DNA from: Austropuccinia psidii
Lineage: Eukaryota > Basidiomycota > Pucciniomycetes > Pucciniales > Sphaerophragmiaceae
Assembly (NCBI GenBank): GCA_023105745.1
Contig: JALGQZ010000019.1
Coordinates: 5,828,001-5,892,000, forward strand
Direction of reading: 5' to 3'
DNA: 64,000 bases
In this document: one piece after another, positions 31,797 through 43,921 of the stretch
How positions within the stretch are numbered: position 1 is the first letter of the stretch
How the letters are laid out: every line of letters begins with the position of its first letter
Position numbers and translations under genes: made by a program
Notes under the pieces: generated by a model
What the model was told of the DNA's origin: nothing
Database searches by the model: none
The model's input: the letters and a program-made list of their open reading frames with translations, nothing else

Positions 31797-34700
31797 ATGG
31801 ATCACCAAATTTTAGCAGCCAAATACAAATCAGTCCTGAAGAAGGTGAGACCAGCCAATGAGCCAATGCCTCAAGACCTTAACCCACCTTTGTCAAGAGA
31901 TCCTTATGAAACACCCTTATCACCAAACCCACCTATATTTCAAGAAACCTTCAAGGTCACCCGTGAAAGACTCCAAGCAGTCAATTTTGGCCCACCAGGA
32001 TGGTTATCAAATGAAGAAATCAATTTACTCAAAAATGTTATTACCTTAAGGGAAAAAGCAATAGCTTTCTGTGAAGAAGAAAGAGGATTATTCAAACACT
32101 CATATGGAAAACCTTACAAGATACCAGTAATACCTCATGAACCTTGGCAGAAGAAACCAATTCCCATTCCCAAATCAATTTTACCTCAGTTTACTGAATT
32201 AATCAGAGAAAGAATGAGGACTGGACTCTATGAGCAATCCACCTCAAGCTACACAAGCCCAATATTTTGTGTGGCCAAATCATATGGGAAACTCAGAATT
32301 GTCCATGACCTTCAAGAACTCAACAAAGTCACCATCAAGGATGCTGGCTTACCACCTCACATTGAAGAATTTGTAGATGCATTTGCAGGAAGAGCATGTT
32401 ATGGACTAGGAGAGATCATGGGAGGATATGATGAAAGAGAATTAGATGTCACTACAAGACCCCTCACCACTTTTGAAACACCCCTTGGAAGGATGCAACT
32501 CACAAGACTACCCCAAGGAGCCACCAACTCAGTAGCAGTATACCAAGCCCAAATGACCTGGATCCTCCAAGAAGAAATACCAGAAAGTGTAGGAATTTTT
32601 ATTGATGATGGAGGAATAAAAGGACCAAGATCACTTTACAACCAAGAAACACTACCAGAAAACCCCTGAATCAGAAGATTTATATGGGAATATGCCATAA
32701 CCTTAGAAAGAGTTTTATTCAAGATTGAAGAAGCAGGACTTACTATCTCAGGATCAAAGTTTGCATGCTGTGTTCCAGCTTTGGACATAGTAGGGCATGT
32801 TGTATCATTTAAAGGAAGAACAATTTAAAAACAAAATATTAACAAAACTCAGAATTGGCCAAAAACTCTTAAAAAGAAGGAAATAAGGGGATTTCTTGGA
32901 CTTTGTGCCTATGTAAGGATGTTCATTGAAAACTTCTCACAAGTTTCATCACCACTCAGAAGGCTCACAAGAGAAGATATTGACTGGGACTGGGATCAAA
33001 AATGTGAAGAAGCTTTCCATAAGCTCAGAAGAATAGTTGGAGAAGAAATAACCCTCAATAAATTGGATTATGAAAAAGGATCAGGAAAAATGAAGCTAGC
33101 AGTAGATTCAAGCTACATTGCTGCAGGAGCAGTACTCACTCAAGAAGACAAAGAAGGAAAAGACAGACCAATATTATATGAATCAATAACTTTTTCAAAA
33201 TTAGAATAAAAATACTCACAACCCAAATTGGAACTCTGTGGAGTTGCAATAATTCTCAAGAAGCTTCAAACAATACTTTGGAAACAACATTTTGAATTAC
33301 AGGTTGATGCCAAGGCCTTAATTGAAATGATAAACACCCCTTGCTTACCCAATGCCTCCATGACAAGATGGGTGGCTTTCATTCAACTATTTTCCTTTGA
33401 TTTGGTACACAAACCAGGGAAGACTTTCACTATGCCAGATGGGCTATCCAGAAGACCAAAAAACTCAGAAGAAGAAGATGAAGATGCACCAGAATTTGAT
33501 GAAAAAGAAGATTGGATCAAGCCACACCCTGGATTTGGGGCTAAGAATGTAAATTCATTCCATTTTTCAGGAGTACAAGTACCAACCAAACAAGAAGGAT
33601 TTTGGAAGAGAATGCAAGAATACTTAAGTACAATGAAAAAACCACAATCAAGAAAAGATGAAGAGTTTAGAAGGATTAAAAGAAGGTCACCCAAATGTTT
33701 CTTGGAAGATGGCCAGCTTAAAAGAAGAAAAAACGCAAACCCTCAACTGGTGATATCAAGTCAAGAAGTTCAAAGCTACATTTTAAAGTCACTTCATGAA
33801 GACATGGGCCATAGAGGGGAAAGTGACACTTACAGAGGAATTAAAGCAAGATTTTGGTGGGAAGGAATGAAGAAATCAGTAAAGAAATGGGTTCAATCTT
33901 GCCTAGCTTGCCAAAGGAGAAGTCAAAACTTACAAAGAGAACGAGGAAAATCTACAGCAACATCAACAATCTTTGAAAGAGTCAGTATGGATGCAGTCCA
34001 TATCAAATCTGGAAGATGGAAGTATATGGTTGTGGCCAGAGATGTTCTTTCAGGATGGCCAGAAACAGTTCGACTACTCAAATTAACATCAAAAGCAGTT
34101 GCAGAATCGTTCAGCTCAGAATGGATATGCAGGTATGGCTCACCAAAAGAAGTAAATGTGGATGGGGGGCCAGAGGTTGGAAAAGAATTGCAAGATGCAG
34201 TAAAGAAAGCAGGATCAAGGATCAGAGTCACCACACCCTATTACCCAGAGTCTCAAGGAATGGTGGAAAGGGGCCATAAACAACTCAAAGATGCACTAGT
34301 CAAGATGTGTGGAGAAAATGGAGGGAAATGGAAAGAATTTACCACTAGTTACATTGGCTGAAAGAATTTCCACTAAAAGAACAACTGGTTTCTCAGCATT
34401 TGAACTTCAATTTGGACAAATACCAGTATTACCAATTGACATTGACACAAAAACATTTTTAGCAGTAGAATGGCACAAAATATCCACAACTGAGGAATTA
34501 CTGGAAGCCAGAGCTAAAAAATTAGAAGGGAAAGAAGAAATGAGAAGGGAAGCAGCAGAAAAACTCAAAAAATCAGGGGAGGACTCAATGAAATATTGGG
34601 ATAGAAGAATGGCACACCAACTAAGATCACCACTCAATCCAGGAGATTTGGTCCAGGTTTACAACAAAGCAATAGAAACTAATTGGGGACTACTTTTCAA

Positions 34701-34941
34701 AAATAAAGGGAATGGAACCTACAGAGTAGTAAAGCAAATAAACAATGGACCATATGAACTTGAGGAACTTGATGGAAGAGAATTAGCAAGAAGATTTGCA
34801 GCATCTCAAGTCAAGAGGTTCTACCCAAGAGGAAAGTTGATAAACACAAAAGAAGACACAAAAGAAGAACAAAGTGAAGAAGATAAATCAATAAATGAGG
34901 AAGAGGTATTGGAGGAAACCACAGAATCAGATGAAGAATAG
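31797..34941 (+). pseudogene. RT-RNaseH-integrase of giant element, broken
   Basis: ATG 31797 opens the frame. RT motifs: VHDLQELNKVT (~32300), motif A region GLGEIMGGYDERELD (32403-32448), LPQGATNS (~32510) and FIDDGGIKGP (32598-32627). Stops at 32667, 32826 and 33207 interrupt one continuous frame. RNase H includes LAVDSSYIAAGAVL and, after the third stop, KYSQPKLELCGV. Integrase zinc residues H, H, C, C span ~33750-33930. The catalytic D, D, E are at MDAVHI (~33987), NVDGGPE (~34155) and MVERG (~34261). A one-base frame change lies near 34335, after which the integrase C-terminal domain runs to 34941 with an acidic tail. The expected catalytic Asp of RT motif A reads as Glu (32412-32414). 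It belongs to a basidiomycete Gypsy group with FIDD-type motif C. Confidence 0.9.
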
Positions 34942-34978
34942 GGAGCTCTCACCTGGAATGCTGGGGGCAGCTTTAAAT

Positions 34979-34989
34979 GGAGAGGGGGA
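34979..34989 (+). promoter_or_regulatory. Polypurine tract of giant element
   Basis: GGAGAGGGGGA lies directly against the TGTGG start of the right LTR. Confidence 0.85.
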
Positions 34990-36964
34990 TGTGGTATTCC
35001 ATACCATTTTTTTTCACCAGGCTCAAGCTCATACTACCCCATAACAGCAGTAAATCCAGCCTACAGGCAAACTTACACTCAAATTTTACACCAAAAGGTC
35101 AATGTTACAGCAAGAATCTGGATTTAACTCATAAACCCATGGCACAGGCACCAAAGGGCAGTGTATGTGTTTAAATAAATTATTCTTTTTCATTATGCAT
35201 ATGTAAAAATCAAGTTACATATAGTAAACTAGTTACAAAAAAAGGGACCACCCTTTAAATTACACCCCCTTACAGCCACAGGACTCATGCAGCAAGAAAA
35301 TTACACATGCATTAGCTACACAGCGAACTTGAATTCAAAGTCACATGATGGAAAGCTCAACTCCATGGAATTCCTGCAAGTCATTTACAACACATCCACA
35401 GGAGTACCTTATCTTATGTCCTCAGTAACCCCACTTGAAACCTTAAAACAGAATCAAATTTATTTACACCACTCATCACCTCATGCAAACCAAAGCTGGT
35501 TACAACAAGCTTCATGCAGTACACACCTTCAATTAAATCTCAACCACATGACTATGCACAGCATGTGTCAAAATCAAAAAATCACATCATCTCATAAAAA
35601 CAGTAAATTCACCAGTGCAAGAAATTATCACCTGATTTCAGTTTAAAGTTCAAAAAGAAGGAAAAACCATGAAACCTGCATAAAATTACACAGCCACTTC
35701 TACCAAACCTAAAATAGGACATATGCAAAGGAATTACAAGGTCATAATGTGATACTGCATCCACCAACAGAATATCATGTGACAGGAAAGAGGCTGTGCA
35801 CAACAAAAATCCCCAGCCAAAACTGAATCACCTCATGTATGCAAGGAAAATTCAAGAATATCACATCATAATTAGTTCATCAAAAGACAATCATGTGATA
35901 AATGGAAGCTGTGCAGAGAGAAAATTATTACCAAACATTAAATCACCTGACCCATGCAAGAAAGGTCCTCACCAAAAATGGAGTCAAATGATGAAATCAA
36001 GAGGAATTAAAGTGGAAAAAGACAGCTCCCATGGAGGGCCCCCTGGGCTCCCAAAAGGTATAAATAGAGGGGCTCTCTCCACCCAAATTTCAAAATCCCC
36101 CCCCATGAAAACTATATCCCATGCAGTATATATCCCCTTCTGATTACAAGCACAGGAATAAGTCATCCCTCACCTGGGAGGTAGTCCAGAAAATTATAGT
36201 GAATTTACTTTCCCAGTAGCTAAAGCTCAGTGGAATTATAGTGTTAAAAGATTGCCCAGTAGCTACGCTCAGAGGAATCTTAGAATAAAAAATTATTATT
36301 AAAAAATTACCCAGTACCCAAGATTAGGGTTACAAGTATATTAAGATATTTTATCCAGTAAAGTTAACACCATTTATCAAGATTTAAAATTGACTTACCC
36401 CTTTATAAATACAATATTAAAGAATCTTACCTCTTAAACTTAACAAATACTACTTTATATCATTATTAACACTCTTAAAAAAGTAACAAACCTTTAAAAA
36501 ATTATTTTACTCTATCATAACTTTAACTTAACAAAATTAACTTTATCAACACTCATCAGATTTTCCAAAACATTTTAAAAAAAACTATCTTGCAAAAAAG
36601 GACTTTTAACCAAGAAGAAAAAACTCACCTTAATTTAACAAAAAAATTAAATTTCAAACAGACAAGTATTTAATTAAATCTAAAAATTAACCCAAAATTA
36701 CTGACATTATTTTTTATATTATTTATTGAACAGGTCTGATCTGAGACTGCTGAATTTTGTCTTCTGCAGTTGTAAAGCCACTTACTAATTTTATTTTGGT
36801 TTGTGAGCTCCAAGGAAGATTTTGTTCAGTAATTTAGGAGGGGCAGGCAATACACCCTTGCCACCCTTGGTTACAGGAGTTATTAGCAATTCGAAACTAG
36901 TTACCTGTGATTTCCCCCTCCAGGTACTGCCTCATTTTAATCCCACACAAGAGGAGTTCCCACA
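34990..36964 (+). repeat. 3' LTR of giant element
   Basis: 1975 bp, starting TGTGGTATTCCATACC and ending GGAGTTCCCACA. The tip can fold (GGTAT and ATACC). The middle (about 35280-35980) contains degenerate ~100-bp repeats marked by GCTGTGCA, CACATGAT and CATGCAAG words. The sequence after 36964 continues the interrupted gene-like repeat. Confidence 0.92.
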
Positions 36965-38709
36965 GTACCATGTTGTACGCAATCATCAAATGGATAACTG
37001 TATCCATTAGATCCTCCAGGTTCTTGTGTGGCTTTGTGGATATCTCATTGTCAGCCCTGCCACCTTCAATGCTGAGTTGGGTTTCACGTTGCTTTGATTT
37101 ACTCAAGCAGGAGGCAAGGTACTCAATTGCTCCCCGTTTGAGTCCAAGAGGATTGGTTGAATTTTATGTTGGTGCAAAATATGGTTTGGGTGCAATAACA
37201 TCGTATGAGACTAAATTAATGGATTCAAACATAACATTTGCCCAAAAATGTTTAACTGGATTGGCGGGGTAAAGAAGTCTCTGAACCATTTTGAAGAAGG
37301 AGTGTTCAGATTTTGGAAGATTCTCTGGAGGTTTAGCTGATTCCTTCATCAATTTGAGATTCCAAATGTTGTGATCAAAAAAACGCTTCTGTTTCTTTTG
37401 GCTTAAAAAATTCTAACCCTGTATATTGAAATTTATATCACCAGTCAACAGCCAATAATCATGTATCATGCACAAAGATAAAACTCACCTGCCATCTCAA
37501 GGACCTCCAGCCAAGCCAACATTCTAAGCTCTTGGTTACTAATCACCTTAATACCAATGGGCAGGAATGTATGAGCAACCTTTGTTGGTAAATTGTCCCA
37601 TCAATTTTTGTAAATACTATTGATATTATCAAGCCCCCTTTTCCATGAGTGTTGAGTAATATTGGAATGATAATTCAAAATTCCTGCAAACTCTTCCATG
37701 CGGGATAAAAATATTCCTTGAAAATTAGCAGACGATGACACTTTGGGCTCAGGGTAAGGAATTATATCAGTCATATCTCATCCCATTGTATCATGTTTAA
37801 TTGTCTCCCTTTCTTGAAAGGCTTGAATAATCCGAGGAGAGGCAGGAGGGGTTTCATCATGGATTGTTTCATTTGGTATTGCGGGGCTTTCAGTATGTGG
37901 AGCTTCATCATGGATTGTTTCATTGAGTATGGGGGGGTTCAGTATGCGGAGGTTCATTATCAATATGGTCCACTTCAACATTGATCATTTCATCACCTTG
38001 ATCCCAAGAATACTTTGCGGCTTCAAAGGTACGGCGTTTTTTGTTTGTTTTTTTGGTTGCATGTATATTTGGTCTTTTTCCTAATCCTTTGCCTGGAAAT
38101 CCAATTACGACTCAAGATCCTTCAGGTAGCGATTCTCTCACCCCCACACCTGCCCATATATTGTAAGCTGCTGTTTTTATCAATTTTGTTTTGAATTAGT
38201 AATGGACTTAAGGTTCAAATCCATTTTGAGCAGGCTCATGACTTCAGCAATCTTTTGATTCACATAATCAGGAATTTTACTATCATTTTGAATTTTTTCA
38301 AGCCTTGGGATTGTTTGAGCAATGTTGGAGACAAATTGTTCCTTGGATATAATTTCCACCTCCCCACTGAAAATTACACCATCCTGCCCATCCTCTTCTG
38401 TTGGTACACAAGGTTTAACAGTCTTTTCCTTCTCATAACTTTTAAAATTTGGTTTCTGAGAGCTTGGAGGCTGAACTGAAATAAAGGATATGCCACAATA
38501 TCAGGTTTTGAGAGATTTGAAATATTCAAGATGGCATCATACTCACATTCTGGAAGAACTGGTGGATCTTAATTATCTTCATGTGACTGGCTCTCTACTT
38601 CAATGCCTAATTCATGACTACTGGCCATATCAGAGATTTCACTTCCACTCTCTGGGGCTGAAGTTAGCCGTTCATTGAATTCAATTGAATTTAGCGGGGT
38701 TTGGGCCAT
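36965..38709 (-). pseudogene. Gene-like repeat, copy A, disrupted
   Basis: Counterpart of the gene at 50880-52733. ATG at 38709. A premature stop (CAA to TAA) lies at 38570-38572. The donor of the second intron is changed (copy B GTAAGT, here TTAAGT, near 38208). The downstream part (37164-37352) keeps the VKHFWANVMFESINLVSYD segment. The last exon is broken by the LTR at 36964, after the residues MIAYNMV. Function unknown. Confidence 0.75.
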
Positions 38710-39426
38710 GGCGGAGGTAGTTTATTAAGCAAATAGATGGTGAAGAGTTGATTGATAACTTGTTTCAAAATTTTTGAATAAAAAGATCCAAATTGAAGAA
38801 AAAAGGTGGAAGTAAAATAAGTTTAAAATAATTGATTCTTTTTGAGTGAATATTGGAGTGAGAAAGAAGTTAAATATCAATTTAAAGAAGATTAAGAGTT
38901 ATTGAATATTTTAGAAAAAATAAATTTTGGAACCACAAGCTGACCAAAGCAAACCTGTGCATCAACAGACTTGGAACCTTCTATTGAAATTGTATTGCAT
39001 TTGCAAAAGATTATTTGTTGGGAAAATAAAGCAGGTGATGTGTTGCAAATTATTTCATATCATTCAAATGAAATCACTTCCCTGTGAGACATTGAATAAA
39101 GTTTACTAGTGAGAAACCTACTAAAGTCAACTTTTGAACTATTCAATGCTCATGAGGTAAGGACTAAGCAAAGCGTTCCATTTGAATGATATGAAATAAA
39201 ATGGTTTTTTCAGGGAAACAGGAGACACAATTCTTGTCTTAAATAATCCACTTATTAGGTTTTAATTTGTGAGTCTCATGATTTAAACCCTAACCACATC
39301 ATTGTGAATATACTGACCAATTTCCCCTTAGGTCCTGTTGGCAGAGAAGGCCACTCACCATATTTCGGCAATTGCGTTCATCATGTAAGCTAACAAGCCA
39401 CTGTACACTATCGATGTAATATGGAA

Positions 39427-39950
39427 GCGTAAGGATAAGTGGTGTCAGGAGCATGTCAGGAGAGCACTCCGCGAGTGTAAGGATGGCAAGCAGTTTTGGG
39501 AGCATGTTGGGAGAGCACTCCGCAAGCGTAAGGATGGTCAGCAGTGTCGGGAGCATGTTGGGAGGGCACTACACAAGTGTAAGGATAAGTGGTGTCGGGA
39601 GCATGTTGGCAGGGCACTACACAAGCGTAAGGATAAGTGGTGTCGGGAGCATGTTGGGAGGGCACTACACAAGCGTAAGGATCGGTGGTGTCGGGAGCAT
39701 GTTGGGAGTGCACTCCTCAAGCGTAAGGATGGTAAGCAGTGTTGGGAGCATGTTGGGAGGGCACTCCGCAAGCGTAAGGATGGTAAGCAGTGTTGGGAGC
39801 ATGTTGGGAGGGCACTACACAAGCATAAGGATAAGTGGTGTTGGGAGGGCACTCTGTGAGCGTAAGGATGGTAAGCAGTGTCGGGAGGGCACTACACAAG
39901 TGTGAGGATGGCTAGGGGTGTTGGAGGCATGTTGGGAGGGCACCACGTGA
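39427..39950. repeat. 48/51-bp minisatellite, copy A
   Basis: About ten units of the type AAGCGTAAGGATGGTAAG plus GTGTTGGGAGCATGTTGGGAGGGCACTNC. Unit lengths are mostly 51 or 48 bp, so frames stay open on both strands over several hundred bases. That openness is a result of the repeat length and is not proof of coding. Confidence 0.85.
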
Positions 39951-40244
39951 GCATAAAGATGGTAAGGGCGGGGGTTTGAAAGCATAAGGAGTGGTGAGGA
40001 TGGAGATGGGGGGGCAGTGTCAGAGTCTCATCTGGAGGGCGGTGTGGGTGCGTAAGCATGCGAAGCGTCAGGGCAGATTAGGTGGGGATGCGGAAGCCAA
40101 TGAGGTGAAATTACCCAAACATTGCAAATAGTGTTGAAATGGGTTTGGCTTTGAGTGACATTCTCATGTGACACATGTGATGATTGACGTTGTCTTGATG
40201 CTGATGTGACGTAACCAACTAAATCCAGTGACTATAAAGTGACA

Positions 40245-41266
40245 CTAACGCGACTGAAGCAAGATTTTATACTGACCGCAGTGCAACGTGAAGTCCATCG
40301 GCAACGATTGATGCGAGATTTGCCCTGGTGCTTGGATATTTCTGATTGCCAGTTGGTAATTAAGCAAGGGGGGCAGATGATAATGGGGGTTTGCAATCAT
40401 CTGCTCCTTGGAGGTACCAATCAGAGCAATGGCCTGAATGGTTTTACCTAATCCCATATCATCCGCAAGCACTCCTCCAAGAGGGGTATTGGTCAAAAGG
40501 GATTCAAATGAGCTAACAACCTTTTTTTAATGATGTACCTGGCATTAAAAATGGATCCTGGGGGTGAGGTGGCCCAAAGGTTATGGGCTGATTGGCCATT
40601 GGGGATTTCTTGATGCCAGAGAAAAGCTAGTCCGGTCTTTTAATGAGGGAGGGGGGGGGGTTTGAATAATGGAATGAGGAGGTCTGATCCACTGGGTAAT
40701 TGTATCAGTTTTTTCTTGGAAATCAATGATGAAACAGCAGGATATGAGGCTGGAATTGAGTTTGAAGCGGGAAATGTGAGAGTAAAGAGTTGACATTGAG
40801 TATTAGTATTACATTCATATTCTTTGGGCATTTTAAGCTTTAAATCTTGTGTTCAAAAGCTTTCTATTATGAATAGAATGTTTGTATACCATGTGAAGAA
40901 CATCAATGCTAGATTGGGTTTCTGACATGAGAAGGGATCATTTGCATCGGTCATAAATACTCCCTCAACAAATAATATTTGAGTAGGATTGGATTGGAAA
41001 TTTTCAATCCATGCCCCACCAGGACCACAGTGCATGAAGGGTTTTGGTGCCCCAAGGAATGGTATTAACATTTTGGAAAGTGTTCCAGGGAGATAGCCAA
41101 TAGCACACTGGTGATTGGGGAGATATATAAATATGTTGTGTTGATTGTGCCATAGGATAATCCAAGAAGCTAAGTGGGAATTATCAGGATTTAAGGTTAT
41201 ATCACTATTTATTTGAATACAAATATTAATCATCCCAAAGCAAAGTGGCAGTGAAGGGGTTGACAT
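40245..41266 (-). pseudogene. Truncated SNF2-family ATPase
   Basis: At 40430-40490 the minus strand reads GGVLADDMGLGKTIQAIALI, the helicase motif I (Walker A) of SNF2 ATPases, of the Rad5/Rad16-like kind. The upstream frame (41266-40853) includes GPGGAWIENFQSNPTQILFVEG, which resembles N-terminal parts of rust SNF2 proteins as I remember them. Frame changes between the pieces suggest introns or decay. Everything after motif I is missing because the duplicated segment begins near 40337. No motif II-VI is present. Confidence 0.7.
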
Positions 41267-43921
41267 GATGGCTATTATGAATTATTGGGGGACAGTTGGA
41301 AATTATATGATCAAGAAGGGGTAGCTAAAGGGAATGAAGACAAATAAGAGCAGGTGAAGAACTTATATGAGAAACAGCAATGGGCTCAAGGGGAGATGGC
41401 CTGTGGTTATGTGCATGGTCTTGATGGAGGTGGGCCTCTTGGGCTCATAATTTTCATATCCGATTTGGGGCATATATCAAGGCAAGGTGGCAAAAATGTT
41501 GGTGCACTGATATGACTTCTGGATCTGCATCAAGTTATGCAACCTTTGGTGGAACAAGGTTGACATTAGCATATCCAAACTTGGGTGGGTTGTAGCCACT
41601 TATTGTGGAGGGGCATATTAGAGGCATGCATCCATGTTCGCTGGTGTGACAGGGAACAATGAGCGGATCTTCCCCAGGTTAATTGTTGCACAGGGACCTA
41701 CTGGGAAATGTTGGTGGTTTCAAGGGGCAATCTCACTGTGGGGATGTTTGTGTGTGGGCGGGTGAGATATGTTTGGTGGTGTGCCACCAAACATGAGCTT
41801 GGTTTTGCCTGAAGTTTTTTGCTGACTGATGCCTACTGGGCTTACAGGGGGGAACCTGTGGCATGATCAAAGGGGGGGCGGGCCGTGAACCGTGATCCAC
41901 ATATACATTCACCCCTATTGCACTTGAGGCGGTGACCAATCCACCAAGATTGGCCTCAGGGTCTTTGCCTCACGCCTGTACAAAACCCCGGCAAAGGAGG
42001 CCACCTGCCCAAGGGAATTTTTGGCTGCAAGCCAGGCACCACAACATGCGCAGGGCACGTGAGAACGTGCAGAAAATTACCCCTGGTGGGAGATCCCCAC
42101 GCAAACATAACCAGCCTCAGCAATCATAGGTTGGGATTATTCTAATGCGGATGAGGCTGAAGCAAGTCCACACTGATTGGCCTCAGGTTTCCACGCGCGA
42201 GCGGGTGAGCATTTGCAGTCAAGCTGACCACCTGACCAAGAAAATAGCCAGTCGGAAGACTGGGAGTAAAATTTCTTCCAGGCATGTGAAAGTTGCCTGC
42301 GTATGACCCGTCAGGGGGTGTGTATGAAAGTGTGTGGCTGCCCGCCAATGAGCACGCGCGAAGAACAAGAACGGCCAGTCCAAGTTTGCTCTGACAATTG
42401 CACCGGAGTGAACCCACTGTTTGTGTATGACCCAAATAATAAGTCATTCCATTATGACCCACTTTCATTAACTTGGATTACACCTGCATCTGTGCCATAG
42501 TTAGGCAGAGCTCTCCAACAAGGTGCATCAAAGGTATGCAGTTGAGATATATGACTTGATGGCTTGACAAGATTGCATGTTACATTGCTGAACAGCGTTT
42601 GCTCTGCCCCGCAGCATACACTTACAAAGGTGTACTGTGTATTACAGTATTGGCTGTACAGATTAGGATGGTGTAATACTACTTCAGCCTGCATGCATAT
42701 AGCCAATGGGTATCCACCTTCCAATCGTTTGCATATACGTAGCTCATGTGCCACATGCTCAGCATTGCATTCACCCTATTTGCACACGCAAGCTGAGCAT
42801 GTCATGGTCAAAAGCACCGTGTGTAAGTGCTCAGTAAAGTCATCATCTGGACCATTTTTGCAATAGTTCATTGGAAGGCTCAGTTTGAAGCACTTCACCA
42901 AAGCGTGTGAAATGCTGCACCTGGCTGAAATGTCATCCGATGCTGTGCCAAATGCTCAGATTGTGTGCTTACAAAAATTACCTGGCAATTTCTCAGCATG
43001 GTGCATTTGATATTGTTTTATCAATAGTTCAATTACTGTGCAATTAAAATGTTCAACCACTGAGCATTTTAATTATGACCCAAAAGCAAACCTGAGCAAT
43101 GGGTTGAGGCAAGATCACGCTGTCTTCACTTGTCTTACAGCCCCCCTTTGTTCAAACAATATCACCAGGCCATACGGCTGGTAATCTTGCCGCGGTCACT
43201 TTTGACCAAATGCACCACGTGCATTTCTGCATGGGGCACTTGTGCATTGCACCCACCATGCACATTCAACAAGGGCCTCATGACCACCCTCCTGGGTGAT
43301 CAGGTGGCTATTTAAGGAAACAAAGGGGATTTGACTGAGCTTGACAATTCAATCAATTGCAATACTCAGCCAGAACCCCATTGTTCTTCTGCCTCACGCC
43401 AGCATTTCCCTTCTCAGTTGCAGCATTCACTGCAACTGAGCTTCAATTTTGCCCACATGCCTTGAAGCTGAGACTTTTGCGGCTGCTGAAACTGCTGAGA
43501 TCGTCTCAGCTTCACCATGGTATAGAAGACCATCTTCACACAACAAGCCCTTCACTTTCTTTCTCACCTGCTCCACTTTGCTCAAGCTCACCCACTGTTG
43601 TCCTTCTTGTGCGTATTCCCCTTGGTCTTCCTGCATTTCCACTCTTTTCTTTTGCACTCCACTAAACCCACTCCCCTTCCTTTTGCCTGTTTGTTTTTCC
43701 TGCTGATCCTTTCAGAACCCCACTTCCCTCCACCTCGTGCATTACCTCCATTTTAAACTTTTGTCGACATCATGTTCTGATCTTAATACTTATTTTTCTT
43801 CTCTTCCAGACTTTCAAAAACTTCACACTAGAGTGTCTTCATTTTGTTTCCGTTTTAAATTTATATAATTCATCGTACATTCTCATTTTCTTTCTTGATT
43901 TTTGACTTTCTATTCATTTAC
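41267..43921. other. No gene assigned
   Basis: Moderate GC, scattered short frames without motifs. The stretch 42750-43100 contains several loose repeats of a TGAGCAT/ATGCTCA word, possibly an old repeat. Nothing else is supported. Confidence 0.45.

Larger units (their letters stand above)
1..36964 (+). mobile_element. Giant Ty3/Gypsy LTR retrotransposon, left end outside window
   Basis: Bases 1-583 match 36381-36964 almost base for base, so they are the two LTRs of one element. The internal region carries, in order, a tRNA-type primer site, Gag with a CCHC knuckle, an aspartic protease, several extra ORFs, long non-coding repeat arrays, RT-RNaseH-integrase and a polypurine tract. The span is about 38 kb including the missing part of the left LTR. 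Removing the nested chromovirus and Copia element leaves about 22 kb, far longer than the usual 5-10 kb. Coding parts carry stop codons and a frameshift, so this copy is probably not autonomous. The insertion lies in the last exon of a gene-like repeat whose second copy (near 50994) lacks it. Confidence 0.9.
36965..40337 (-). repeat. Duplicated segment, copy A (cut by giant element)
   Basis: Matches ~50995-54222 throughout, from GTACCATGTTGTACGC to GATTTGCC. It includes a gene-like unit on the minus strand and a minisatellite. The left end is the insertion point of the giant element. On the right the homology ends inside a truncated SNF2 gene. Confidence 0.92.

Noticed and set aside
39456..39852. 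Long open frames on both strands in the minisatellite
   Set aside because: Unit length divisible by three keeps frames open automatically, so no gene is called.
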